Positions 38,479 to 50,139 of a stretch of DNA of 64,000 bases are shown piece by piece; the stretch's first letter is position 1, and each line of letters begins with the position of its first letter. This DNA comes from Petunia secreta (lineage: Eukaryota > Streptophyta > Magnoliopsida > Solanales > Solanaceae). The position numbers and the translations under genes are program-made. Under the pieces are notes generated by a model. That model made no database searches, had not been told where the DNA came from, and saw nothing but the letters and a program-made list of their open reading frames with translations. The stretch covers positions 10,890,001 through 10,954,000 of the forward strand of contig JARKIP010000049.1 in NCBI GenBank assembly GCA_029990175.1, in the 5' to 3' direction.

Positions 38479-39035
38479 TGTATTGGGTGAAAATCGATGT
38501 GCTCGAATAGCACCTCGGTATAACGGACCAAGGACAATTGAACTGATGTTCCCGAGGAGAGAGGCCAAAGCAAACGATTGAAACACTGAAGTCAAGTACC
38601 AATGTCGTCACCCAAGGGGAGCCGCAAGCTGTGCTTCGGTGACACACATCTCGACCGAGCAACAAGGTCACACCACCGAGGTCATGCACTTGGGCCTCGG
38701 TGGAATACCTCAGTTTTAGCGGCTCAGTAGCCCACTACTTCAGCCCACTAACTCCATCAATAAAGGCTCAGAACGTGGGTTTGGGCACTACCAGTCGTGG
38801 AGAACGTGGGCAAGGCCTTTGTATCTATAAATAGCTCCTCATTTCATATTGTATTCATTCAAAAATACATACTGAAACTCTGGCAAAATTTGTACTCACG
38901 ATTATATATTGAAATCATTTTATTCTCTTGTATTTACGCTTGCTATTTACATTGTTTCGACTTTGATACTGAGTATTGTTTGTATTCGTTACCCAAATTC
39001 GACTTGTGATCCTAAACCAGTTTTAGGCACATACA
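38479..39035 (+). mobile_element. 5' LTR (557 bp)
   Basis: It starts TGTATTGGGTG and ends CACATACA. It contains a TATA box. It resembles the LTR remnant at 3134-3691 in start, end and length. Confidence 0.92.
38826..38834 (+). promoter_or_regulatory. LTR TATA box
   Basis: 'tataaatag' in the LTR, with the equivalent sequence conserved in the truncated 3' LTR at about 44478. It is the likely core promoter of the element. Confidence 0.65.
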
Positions 39036-39038
39036 AAT

Positions 39039-39054
39039 TGGCGCCGTCTGTGAG
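39039..39054 (+). promoter_or_regulatory. primer-binding site
   Basis: TGGCGCCGTCTGTGAG starts three bases after the LTR. 'TTGGCGCCGTCTGTGGG' is a standard primer-binding site in plant Tat/Ogre-type elements; here one G is replaced by A. Confidence 0.85.
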
Positions 39055-39138
39055 CATACAGCCATAAACGCTTTGTTCCAAAGTTGAACGTCTTCTTCAG
39101 TAAAATTCACGTTTTTTTCACTCGACGTACTCGACGAC

Positions 39139-42100
39139 ATGGCCAACAATAGCAGGAGTCCCGCTGATTTGTGTCACGACCCTTTTTAACTAAAAAGGAA
39201 AGAAACTTTTAGTATTTAAAAGGTCTGTGACGGTGTTCAAAGGTACACAAATATTTAAGAGATTTTCGGAGTCGCCACTTGACAAGTTAAAGGTGTGCCA
39301 AGTCACCAAAGTGGTGTACCTAGCACACCTATGACTCGTTTAGTGGTCTGCGTCAGAGTTCCGGGTAAGGATCTCGGTTGGCTCGAGGGAAGGTGTTAGG
39401 CACCCTCGAATCCTGTGCCAAGCACAGTTGCTTTTGTTGACGCATTTCGACTCTTATGAAATTGTTTATTATATTTGCCTTGATTTTGTTACGCTTCAAT
39501 TCATTATTAATTTTTTACCGTTTGACAATTGAAAACTCCAATCGAATATAATCGCGCGAGAACTTCACTCGTTCGAAATCTTTCGACTTAAATCAATTAA
39601 ATCGCGCAGGCACTTCACCCGTTCGAAATCTCTTGACTTAAATGAGTTTTAAATGAACAATATAGGTTATTTAGTTTAATTGAACTTGATTCGGCCTAAA
39701 AGGTTTGCCTAACCACGTTACTGATTAAAAGGATGGCGTTTCGTTCAAGGTTCAACTTTTGTTGGCAAATTAACCAAATAGCCAACATTACATCCCATTT
39801 TTATTGAATGGCCTAATCCCATTTAAAGACTTGTGGCCTTAACAAAAGAACCAAACAGCTCATGACATTCTTTTACCGTTCCATTATTGTCAACAAATGA
39901 ACCACATAACCAAGGATTTTTTTTTTCCAACTTTATTGAATAGCCTAATTCTTATTAAGGACTCGGGGCCTTTAACTTAAGAACCAATCCGAAACTGGAA
40001 TAACTTGGCAAATCTCAAAAGCGGAGTCTGTTTCCTTCCTCAGTTTGCACATCGGGCCTTACTTTCTCTACATATTTAGCCAAGTTTGCAAGTTCAAGTT
40101 GTTTATACAATCAAGTCCTCTTTTTAGCGTTTTTTTAAAACTCCTCAGATTTTTTAAAGTTTATTTACTTCTTCTCCAAATCTAGTTTTACAGAAATGTA
40201 AACCAAAAAAAATTGCTTATTTGCTTGCATGCTTCAAAATAAGTAACAATCTAGTAACTCTTCCTTTTATAATTTTTAGACGCACAACATTCAATAAAAT
40301 AGTACAAGACTAAATATATGAAAGCAAGTATACGATAAAGCCTTGAGAGACCATTTTTACTCATGCTCAAAAATCTTTAACTAGCCAAAATATAATGGTT
40401 GGAAGATTTACCTTGTGAGTTTAACCTTCTAGAGCTAAGAAAACAGCAATGAAGAAAATAAACCAAGCTAAACTCAGCACCCCATAAATTCCAAGAGCAT
40501 ACAGCTAGTAAGCAAATTTCCTCAAGCTAGAGGAATCTTGCAAACATAAAGCTAAGCACCAGCAACAATAACAACGAACAGGAGAGGAAACCAGCTCTAG
40601 CAGCCCCTTGACAGACCCTCTTTTACTTGCTAACTCCCTTTATTTCTCTTTTACTTTCTCTGTTTTTTTTTTTTTACTATGACTCTAGTATTTCTTTTTA
40701 CTCTCCCAGATCTTTTGTTTGTGTTTTAGCTCTCAGATCCGAATTTGATAGTAGTGAAGTGTAGAGAGAAGTGAGAGTTTTTAGGGTATTTTTCGTGTAT
40801 CCCCTGGTGTGTTCTGTGTGTGTGATTTTCGTGTGTAGTCTGCCTGTGTTCTTCTTTTCCAAAAGGAATAAGATGTCTTCATTTATAGAGGGGAAAGAGA
40901 GCAAACATAGCTGTTAGGGGACAGCTGGTGTAATGATGCCAAGCCCAAGGCCATCAATGCCATATTACCCCTTTCATGCTAAGGTTTTCACCAACCAAAA
41001 GGGTGCAAAACCTTTTACCTCTTTTGTGCTACACCTTGCTTTTCAGTGAAGTAAAAGAAAGCCATGTGAAAGACCCCCTTTTCTTGCTGACTTATGTACC
41101 TCTACTTTGACTCTTTGGCTCTCTTTTTTTTTTTTTTTTAGACAAAACAAATCTGAAATGTGAGTTTTACCAATTTAAACTTACAATTTTAACTCTCAGC
41201 CTAACTAAATATTCATACCCAACTACCAATCCTAACTAGTAGTTTCTGGACCAAGACTAATTCAAGACTTAAGCTAAATTGACTCCCAAGTCCGCAGCTC
41301 ACATTAAACCACCAGAACACTTTCAACTAAACATACTGGAGAACTACAGTAATATACATTCCTAGTTGAACAATTGAACTACATAAGCACAAACTCCATA
41401 CTTCGATTTCCTTAAAAAAAAAAAACTCACAGACAACAAACAACTTTTATTCTTTAAACAACTGATCAAACAACAAACTCGACGAGTGACAATCGAAGCA
41501 TACAGATCTGGATAAACAATGACTTTGAGAGGTGCATGCTTGAATTTAGCCAAAACGTTTCATACTCAAAACCAGTTGAATCACAATAATAATCTATAAC
41601 TAAAATAATACTAGAAATGTTTTCCACCACTAACATGATCTAAACAAGTAACAAGCATAATTAGGCAATCATTCCGGGCTTAAACTGAATCAGACAATGA
41701 CTTGGATACAACTTTACGCTTGGATTCATCAAAGGACCAGGTAATTCATGGCTTAACAGTGAAAAATAACAAAGCCTTGGTCGAGGCAATAAACAGCTCT
41801 GCCATCTAACAAACTAAGCTGTCAAACCAATACTCCAACAAGCCATGTTTTGAGAGGTGAATCAAGTACCAGACAAGTTATGTTCGAATCTACACTAAAC
41901 AAAGCGGATCAAGATACCACACAGAATAGTGAACAAGTCCAAATACTAGTTCAAGCAAATTTTCCATTTGATAAACATGTTTATTTCCATGATCGCAACA
42001 GAGGAGCGGTTACAAGAACATATTCATAACTGATGACTTTCATTAATGTATCGACTAATCTAAAGCTAAACATACAGGATGATCTCAACATTAATTCTAG

Positions 42101-44388
42101 CAAAACAATGAAAACAACTTAAGAAAAAGGGAGTTTTACTTATGAGTCGTCGCACAACAGCCCCGCCTCTGTTTCACTTGTCATCTCAGCACCATTACAG
42201 CTGCTCGTTTGCTAACACAGGGTCTCCAATGCCTTGTCTCTACACCACAGAAGCTCACTGATGTCACCAAAAATGCTGCGTTATTTTGCCAAAACAAAAC
42301 CACCAGCGCATCATTTCTCATCGTCGCCACGGCATCACACACACGTACACACACCCCGCTGCCTGAAACAATGCCACGAACTTCCCAAAACAGTCAGCCC
42401 CGTAGCCAAACCAATTCGTCCTTGCTACACCATCAACCAGTTATCGCAATGATATCATCCATGAACAAACCCGTAAAAGTCAACCTCGCAGCTGCTATAC
42501 CCTCGTCGCAGCCTCAGACACCACCACTGCCTCACTATTGCTTCCGAGCCATCTCACCATCACACCTATATGAAACATCCCCTCTAAGTCATCTTCACTA
42601 CCTAATTTCCACCATGTCACTGCCTCGAATAACCCCGAGCGAAACCCACAAACACCACTGCTATGGAACACCATCGAGCGCCTCGAGGCTGCCTCGAAAT
42701 CTCATTAAAAATCATCATCGCCAACATCTAATCAACAACCCCATCGCATCACCACCATTAGTTCACAGTTCCGTCAAACCCCAAAATTATACGGCCAAAT
42801 TCGAGCCACATCGCCACTGACCCGAAACCAAAACGGGATACCAAAGAAGAAATTGAGAGGAGCAGATCGAAACATAGTGGGAAGTGGGGAGATTTTCAGG
42901 GCAAAGTTACCTTACCACCGTGTAGAGAAAGGGAAAACCAAGCCGTGGACATAAGGGTTCGCCTGAAAAGGGAACCCGCCGTCGACACCGCCGGCAGTGG
43001 ATGAATCCGGCGAGAGGAGAAATTTTCGCAGCGTTTCCTTAGGTCTTTTGATTTGGGAAAATTACCAAAAAAGGCAATTATTTGGTTTTTAAGCAAAAGG
43101 GCATCGGGCCGGGTCAAAACTGATATTAGGCTGATTAGTTCTACTTTTGGGTTTCACAAATGGCCACTAGAAAGGCTAAACTATTTAGAACATTTACAAT
43201 TAACTAGAAATTAAAACTACTTAAATTGCAAATTTGTAGCAATCAAAACGTAGGATCACAATTAAGCACATATAACAAATATTTTTGGTATTTTCATATT
43301 TCCTCTTTTTTTTTGACAAATTTTAGCTAAAATAAAGACCAAAATTCGGAGAAAATTCTACAAAGTTAGCTCGCATATTTTGAGCTATTTCAAGCTATTT
43401 TTTTGAAATTTCATGCAAAAATTAGGTAAGTACAATTTGCAGTTAACTCTCGATGGACAGACTAGCGATCAGTCGAATCCGAATTCTTCAGCTCCGATGA
43501 CGACCGAAGCCTTTCAGGCCTACGTTGTCGCTTCACTAAGAGCTCTTCAAGAGCAGCAGGCCGAACAGGCCAACATTAATGCTGGGGTTCGTGCCTCGTT
43601 AGAGGCAAGGAATAACTCAACCCCGAACGGAGCCCAGCCTGTGGACCCAAGTGGAGGCATCCTGCTCTTCGTTCCTACGGGCGCGATAATGGGGGGACCT
43701 CTAAATGGGACCACATCTGGGGGTTCGGGAACATTGCCGAACACAACGCCACACTTCGGCACGCTTCCCACCGTGGCAGAAACTACCTCTTCGATTGACG
43801 TTGAAAGGTTGACCAAAGAGATCGAAGCCCGAGTCGAGGCTCGTGTCGAGGCGCGCATGGAAAAGCACCTCAAGAGCACTCCCGGGGTGACTAAGGTTCA
43901 AGACGACCTCGATATCGACCAATATAGTGAGTTCCCATTTAGACCCGAAACTGCCCCAGCCCCAACTCCCAAAAATTTCAAGCTCTTCTTCTTGAAGAAA
44001 TATGATAGGACCACTGACCCCAAAGAGCATGTCGACTTAACGGAAATAGAGAAGGAATCAATGTTTCTGAAAAAATTCTGTGAATCTCTTGAGAAGGAAG
44101 CACTTCGGTGGTACATGCGTCTACCATCAGGGTCGATTTCCACCATTAAAGAGCTACGCGCGTTCGTTAAAGCGCACACCGGGGCGCAGAAAATCCTCCA
44201 GAGGAAGGAGGATATATTTGAAGTCAAGCAACGGCCAGATGAGCCACTAAAGGACTTCCTCGAGCGCTTTCATGCTGAGCGCATGGAACTACCTCCTATG
44301 GATGATGCTCTAACCATCATGGCGTTTGAGAAATGCATCAATGTTCGCAACCCTGATGTCGTTGCTGAGTTGCCGAACACAACGCCAC
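39139..44388 (+). pseudogene. gag: interrupted, 3'-deleted Gag
   Basis: ATG at 39139 starts a frame of 11 codons that stops being continuous at the solo LTR (39172). The frame resumes exactly after the second ATTTG at 43440, in the same phase. The main block (43440-44369) has a low-complexity N-terminus (LRALQEQQAEQANINAGVR), a repeated VEARVEARVEARM helix, and a Retrotrans_gag capsid domain (EALRWYMRLPSGSI, AFVKAHTGAQK, PLKDFLERFHAERMEL). A stretch between KEHV and KFCESL is shorter than in related proteins. The sequence then runs through a 24-nt copied segment into the truncated LTR. No zinc knuckle, protease or pol remains. It is clearly a Tat-lineage Gag and clearly non-functional. Confidence 0.88.
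39172..43434 (-). mobile_element. solo LTR of the giant-LTR family (antisense)
   Basis: On the plus strand it starts TGTCACGACC and ends GTAAGTACA. It is flanked by the perfect 5-bp duplication ATTTG (39167-39171 and 43435-43439). Its reverse complement aligns with 10953-14740 over its whole length, for example the phrases around 'gaccaaggctttgttatttt' and 'acctggtcctttgatgaatc'. There are many substitutions and indels, and it is about 475 bp longer. No internal region or second LTR is present, so it is a recombination product (solo LTR). Open frames inside it, including 42209-42820, are not genes. Confidence 0.93.
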
Positions 44389-44687
44389 ACTTCAGCCCAC
44401 TAACTCCATCAATAAAGGCTCAGAACGTAGGTTTGGGCACTACCAGTCGTGGGGAACGTGGGCAAGGCCCTTGTATCTATAAATAGCTCCTCATTTCATA
44501 TTGTATTCATTCAGAAATACATACTGAAACTCTGGCAAAATCTGTACTCACGATTATATATTGAAATTATTTTATTCTCTTGCATTTACGCTTGCTATTT
44601 ACATTGTTTCGACTTTGATACTGAGTATTGCTTATATTCGCTACCCAAATTCGATTTGTGATCCTAAACCAGTTTTAAGCCCATACA
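44389..44687 (+). mobile_element. truncated 3' LTR (299 bp)
   Basis: It matches 38737-39035, the last 299 bp of the 5' LTR, and ends CCATACA just before the GATAC duplication. The first 258 bp are deleted. Confidence 0.92.
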
Positions 44688-44692
44688 GATAC

Positions 44693-45408
44693 AATTACTC
44701 CACTATATTTTGAGCTTATCTCGAATCGTGTCAAATAAAAATAGTATGAATTAGTAAGTATAATAACTAAGCAGAACAAAGCTTCTCACAGATAGAATTA
44801 CTATAATTTCTAGATAGACTTCGCCTTAGTTTAATATGTTTCTTGATCTATGCATAGAACTTCTTTTTTCTTGGGGAAACTGTGTTAAACAATTTTTATT
44901 CATCAGAAAATACAAGGAAAAAGGAAACTATCAGCTGACTACATTTTTTGGCTGTATGGGTCCTATTGGAAATGAAATCAAAGAGCTGGAGCCTGGAAAA
45001 AGAACTTTTACAGCTTATAAAATGTTCCAGCTTATTAAAAATGAAATGTGAAAAGGTAACACTATTATTGCCAATTCTTTGCTTCGAGCCTTCTAGGAAA
45101 TTAGGCCCCCACTGTAATAACTTCAAAAACCACACAAATGAAGAATAAAATGGAAACTATTTTATCTCTTCCTCGTACCAAAACGGATAATGTGGGACCC
45201 AATATCTTCAAGCAAGCTGCTGATTAGTACACCTATCATTTCAAATTATTTTATATTTAATGATACTTCCGGATAAGGATGATGGTTATGTTAGAGATGA
45301 CAAAATAAAAAATGAATGTACTTTTAACTTAAATAATCTACTAAGAATGACCTAATTTTACTAGGATTATAATATGGAAAAAAAATTAAATATATAGTTT
45401 AAAATAAG
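44693..45408. other. non-coding DNA
   Basis: Short open frames around 44836-45148 show no recognisable domain and overlap each other. I do not call a gene. Confidence 0.35.
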
Positions 45409-45410
45409 TA

Positions 45411-45669
45411 CTCCCTCCGTTTCAAAAAGGATGAACCTTTGCGGAGTACGAGGGTCAAATTGACTAATTTTGACGGGGAATTTGCACATCGAATTTTTAA
45501 ATTTTGTGAAATAAAATTTATATATTTAGAAACTACATGAAAAATACTATAAGTCACAATAGCTAATAATTCAAAATAATTAAAAAATATTTGTAAGACA
45601 TGTGGTCAAACATAACCTTCTTTGACCTTTCAAATAGTAATAGGTTCATCCTTTTTGAAACGGAGGGAG
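45411..45669. mobile_element. intact 259-bp 'CTCCCTCCGT' MITE
   Basis: The first 28 bp (ctccctccgtttcaaaaagg...) and the last 28 bp are perfect inverted copies. The dinucleotide TA stands on both sides (45409-45410 and 45670-45671). Short length, 'CTCCCTCCGT' ends and TA duplication are typical of plant Stowaway (Tc1/mariner-type) MITEs. Non-coding. Confidence 0.93.
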
Positions 45670-45671
45670 TA

Positions 45672-46271
45672 ATAGATAAATATATAGCTATAATAGTACC
45701 TAATTAAGTGTAAGTAACAAATTTAGAATTGTACAATTTTTTTAACAAAGTAATAAGAAAACAGTGTCATTATTTTCAGAGGGGAAGGGGGTGTATTTTT
45801 AAATTTCATATTCATATTAGGTCAAAGTAAAATACACAAAATTAATTTAAAGTATTATTGTACTAAAGATATGACAAGGTCGGCCGGTTACCGAAAAGCC
45901 GATCTTAATGGTGACAAAGTGTGGTCTATCCTCGACCAAGCTTATGTTTCTAAGAATAACGCGCGTCAATTTTTGAAGTGGGTGACCTGATTCTCGTGTC
46001 TGCATGGATGTGATGGGGCGGAAGGGGAGATATTTAAAATATCATATTTTCATACACAGGCTCCTCATTATTTACTTCCACGTTGATATCTGGGGGAAGT
46101 ATGTAGCACCTAATTAGTCCCATTTTAGTTGTGATTTAATTATTTTGAGCTAAAGCGGTAATTAAAATGAGATAAAAAATATTAATATATAAATATGAGG
46201 GATTATTGATAATAACTGTTATAGGTTCACGGAGTCAGATGAGTTCAACACATTCAAATGTCGAGCTACAA
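45672..46271. other. non-coding DNA
   Basis: No gene was recognised. The RTE-type LINE frame becomes recognisable only from about 46290. Confidence 0.4.
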
Positions 46272-46609
46272 TGTCCTCTGTCGACAACCTTCATTAGAAG
46301 AAAGTTTATATTGTGTTTATTGACCTAAAAAAAGCGTATGACAAGGTCTTTATGGAGGTTATGTGGAGATGCTTGAAATGTAAAAAGGTTTCGGTGGAAT
46401 ACATCAGGGTGATTAAGGATATGTATGAATGAGCTAAGACCCGAGTGAGAACAGTGGGAGGAAACTCAGACCGCTTTCTGGTCGAGATGGGGCTTCGTCA
46501 GGGGTCAGCGCTTAGTCCATATTTGTTTGCGCTGGTGATGGATGAATTGACTCGGAGTATTCAAGGAGAGGTGTCGTGGTATATGTTATTTGCAGATGAT
46601 ATAGTGTAG
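46272..46609 (+). pseudogene. RTE-type LINE reverse transcriptase, piece 1
   Basis: The plus-strand frame gives VFIDLKKAYDKV (about 46314-46350), IRVIKDMYE, TRVRTVGG, GLRQGSALSPYLFALVMDELT and MLFADDIV (about 46583-46606). These are the RT motifs of plant RTE-clade LINEs, including the catalytic FADD box. Nonsense codons are present, for example within DMYE*AKT. The element is 5'-truncated, with no endonuclease seen. The frame is cut at 46609 by a CACTA-type MITE and continues at 47001. Confidence 0.88.
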
Positions 46610-46997
46610 CACTACAACAATAAAGACTTTTAGCGGCAATAAATATGCACTTTAGCGGCAATTTAAATTGCTGCTAAAACTTTTAGTGGCAATTAAACAA
46701 TTGCGGGTGATTTCAGTGTCGCTAAAACCTTTATTCCAGAGGTGACGACGTGCGGTAGTTGGGCAGCGGCAACACAGAGGAGATCGACTAGGTTCTATGA
46801 TTGCTTTGCTAGGTTTTCCAAACTGGGTTTTGTGTGTGTGGTGGGGGGTGGGGAGTAGATATTTTGGTGGGAAAAGGTGAAGTTTGTACAAATAACTTAT
46901 AATCAGAGATATTTAATGACACATTTATCAGTTATTTACCGGCAATTAGTTTATTGCCACTAATAAATTGTCCCTAAAAGCCTTATTTGTTTTAGTG
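46610..46997. mobile_element. 388-bp CACTA-type MITE
   Basis: It starts CACTACAACAATAAAGACTT and ends with the inverted counterpart (reverse complement CACTAAAACAAATAAGGCTT). Both arms go on with 'TTAGCGGCAAT'-like text, and 'gcggcaat/ttgccgc' words recur inside. The 3-bp duplication TAG flanks it (46607-46609 and 46998-47000), as expected for CACTA elements. No coding capacity, so it depends on a transposase from elsewhere. Confidence 0.9.
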
Positions 46998-47000
46998 TAG

Positions 47001-47280
47001 GTGGATGAGACATGCAGAGATGTCAATAAGAAGCTGGAGGTGTGGAAGCAGACTCTAGAGTTTAAAGGCTTTAGACTAAGCAGGACAAAAATAGAATATA
47101 TAGAATGCAAGTTTAGTGACGCTCCTGATGAGTCAGATGTGTAAGTGAGGCTTGATTCTCAAGTCATTCCTAAAAAAGAAATCTTCAAATATCGTGGCTC
47201 AATCCTCGAAGGTGATGGTAAGATTGATGATTATATCACACACCGTATAAAGTAGGTTGAATGAAGTGGAGGCCCACTTT
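47001..47280 (+). pseudogene. RTE-type LINE, piece 2
   Basis: It resumes right after the MITE with VDETCRDVNKKLEVWKQTLE, GFRLSRTKIEYIECKFSD and QVIPKKEIFKYRGSILEGDG, the thumb region of RTE-type RT. It contains at least two stops (near 47141 and 47253). It is cut at 47280 by the CACTA transposon and continues at 54835. Confidence 0.88.
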
Positions 47281-47329
47281 ACTACTAGAAATCACGCGTT
47301 TAACGAGGGAGATCGGCAAGGGACTTCCC

Positions 47330-47705
47330 TTTCCAAATGCGTGATGGAGAGGGAAGTCCCTAGCAACACACGCCTCGGAATTCGGCTCGTCGTTGAGCAT
47401 TTTTGGCGAGATAAAAGCTTAGCAAGCTGTAGTGTAGGCCCATTTTTATATATTGTGTCAGTTTTACACTGCTAAGGATTTCCCTCGCCAAACCAAGGAG
47501 AGAGAAATATTTTTACGCACTTTAGCTAGGGAATTCTCTCTCCAGGTATAAAAAATATATCTTTTTATACACTGTTGGCTAGGGAATTCCCTCTCCAAGT
47601 ATAAAAATTATCTATTTTTAATTCACTTTGGCTAGGGAATTCCCTTTCCAAGTACAGTAAAAATATTTTTATCGTTGCACTTGGCTAGGGAATTCCCTCG
47701 CCAAC
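47330..47705. repeat. CACTA left subterminal repeats
   Basis: Multiple copies of 'ggcaagggacttccc' and 'ggctagggaattccctc.cc' in both orientations. Such arrays are the TnpA-binding sites in En/Spm elements (family knowledge). They match the right subterminal array at 54480-54800. Confidence 0.85.
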
Positions 47706-47976
47706 CCTAGTGTACCTGAAACACAAAAATCAGTAACAATACAAAGCAGCACAGCAACAACAACAACATATATAGCATACCTGCGCACATCAATTACAGA
47801 AGCACCAAAACACCGAAACGATTCACATCATAAATGCCACAACCTGTCTAACATACTAATAAAACTATATCCGGACAATTAAATAAGTGTACACACTTGT
47901 TTCATACCAACTAATACAAATAAATAAAACACTAAAATAATTCTTAAAAAGTACTATGCACGTCTCACTTTCAAGT

Positions 47977-49980
47977 TTAATTTGACAGGAAAAAAAACAA
48001 ACTACCGAGAATCATTTTCATTTCCCCTTCCCATAATATAGGTCGACACCAAGGACTCCAATTTTGCCATCTTTCCCGGTCAGCTTGGCGTTCAAGATCT
48101 TGTTCAGCTAGCCTTTTCTCTATCTCTTCACGTTCCTTTTCCTGTCCCACTAGCCTTTTCTCTATCTCTTCACGTTCCTTTTCCTGTTCCGCTAGCCTTT
48201 TCTCAATGTCATCGAATTTAGCTTGCAAAACTGGATCCATATTTTTTGTAGCACCGGAAGAAGAAGAAGATGCGTAAGCATTAATAATGCTTATTCTTGA
48301 CGGCTTCTTGTAACGTGAAGGACCAAGACCATGGGCTCTGTTTTTTTTTTTTTTTTTTGTAGCCATCAACGGCCTCCACGAACATTACAGCCTCTTCATC
48401 CAGGGTGGGTTTAGCTGCACCTTCTTGTACCCCCGATCCTTGGCTTTCAGCCCATCGTTCATAAGCAGCTTTATAGTTTTCCTATAACAAAATATATAAT
48501 TTATTACAATTACTCTAACACTGGTGATAAATAATTCAAAAAATATTAGGAATATTTACATCTAGCTGTTGGGCACGTGGCTGACCCATTTGACTGGATT
48601 TCCATTGTCATCATATACATTATGGAACAACAAGTAAAATTCAATATCACTTACCGGCCCATGTTCCGCTTCCTACACAATGCAAACGGAATACGGAAAC
48701 TTAAAAATGGCTATTAGTTTATAATTGGATTAATTTAGTAAAGACTTACATATCTAGCTCGATGGGTTGCCAAACTAACTGAGCCACAAGTATGCAGCGA
48801 GTCACCCTTCGTCGATGCTCGGTTTTTCTTCGCTTGCTCGCTCTGGGCTATGAATTCGGGGGACTGCCAATATATTTTGAGTCTATCCCAATTTTGGGGA
48901 TAAATCCAGCTAGGTACAATTCCTCTAAGTCTGAATTTTGATAGTCCGTCACTCAGCCTTTGCGTTGCTTTCTTCTCAAAATTCGCCCGAACATCATAAT
49001 TATATTCACCGTCCCACGAACACTTGTTCTGAAACACAACATAATATAAATGTAAACTAAAAATATAGTTTAGTGTTAAAATACCAAAAAACCAAAATAA
49101 TTTATACCTTAAACTGTTCGAACATGCGATCTCTAACGGGTGGGGGTATTTTTCCCCAGGACGGCTAACCCTCCGTAAAGTGTGGATACATGGATTCCAT
49201 TACAAGCGCAGCTGCTTTTTCCGATGGAATAAACCTGCATTCCATTAAATAGAGTCAACTATATAAATGTATATTTAATATTTTCAATATTTGATGTTTT
49301 AAACTTTATATATAACAATACTTACCCATCTCCAACAGGCCTGATGATCAACCTACCACGGTTATCTTTTGTTCCCATACCACCAGGAAACTGTACATTG
49401 GCATAAGTGCATTTCTTTCTACCTTTCCTTGCAGTAGTAGTGGCAGAATGAGCAGAATTCTCCTGTGTCTCAGGAACAGGTTCGCCCGAACCTGAAGGAC
49501 TACTAGAACTCGGGCATGTGGATTGTGATGCAGATGGTTCAGTGCCGGCCGTGGCAGGGGATGCAAATGGGATATGCTGGGGACGTATGTTAGGCGTAGG
49601 TATCATCATCATCATGCAAGACGTCCCCGGTGCTGAAAATGTATGAACTGAAGGGCCTGGTACATGCACAGGCTGGGGGAGTAGCCTACTAGAGGCATAG
49701 AATGGAAAGAGGGGCCAGCAGGCTGGCTAAACTGATAGTGGGGGTCCGGAGGTGGCATAGACTGAAATGATGTAGCAGGTGCATGTGTAGGATGGAATAC
49801 TGGAGTGCTGGGGGGCCCGGTAAAAAAATGGGGAGGATATGTACTTACTAAGCCGAGCAGTTCTGTAGTCGGTGTCAATGCTGGCATCGGAGATGTAGTA
49901 TGCCCGGCTGAAGATGATGCTGTACAACTGGAAGTCCGACCACCACGGGTCTTGGGACCCTTCTTCCCTCGAGATGCCAT
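47977..49980 (-). pseudogene. TnpA-like / Transposase_24 gene, multi-exon
   Basis: On the minus strand an ATG at 49980 starts MASRGKKGPKTRGGRTSS, a basic N-terminus. A Pro/Ser-rich segment follows, then after a frameshift GTKDNRGRLIIRPVGDG (about 49372-49322). The next exons hold NKCSWDGEYNYDVRANFEKKA and WQSPEFIAQSEQAKKNRAS (49037-48735), the signature of the plant Transposase_24 (Ptta/En/Spm) family. The last exon (48369-47977) contains a repeated EEIEKRLAEQEKER coiled coil. The family is thought to bind subterminal repeats and assist transposition in the nucleus. Splice sites were only guessed. The frameshift near 49640 suggests a broken copy, though an unrecognised intron is possible. Confidence 0.75.
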
Positions 49981-50139
49981 ATCTGAAAAAAAATTACATT
50001 AATATCAATAAAAACTCAAATGTATAAAAAAAAATTATTATAAACACTATGGAAAACATTAGTCAATTAAAGAAAATAACTAAACACTTGTTTCAAAAAA
50101 ATATATATATACTGTAAGTAAATATACTTCTCAAATTTT

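Larger units (their letters stand above)
38479..44687 (+). mobile_element. deleted Tat-like Ty3/Gypsy element with nested solo LTR
   Basis: The 5' LTR (38479-39035) and a truncated 3' LTR (44389-44687) are flanked by the 5-bp duplication GATAC (38474-38478 and 44688-44692). Between them lie a primer-binding site, an interrupted gag and nothing else of pol. A deletion removed the end of gag, all of pol and the first 258 bp of the 3' LTR. An antisense solo LTR of the giant-LTR family (39172-43434) sits in gag codon 11. Without that insert the remnant is only about 1.9 kb. Confidence 0.93.

Noticed and set aside
42209..42820. 203-codon Pro/Ser/His-rich frame
   Set aside because: It lies antisense inside a solo LTR bounded by exact target duplications. 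The homologous region of the other LTRs has no matching ORF.
44836..45148. Two overlapping frames of 66-71 codons
   Set aside because: Mutually overlapping, short, and without any motif I can recognise; no promoter or splice context.
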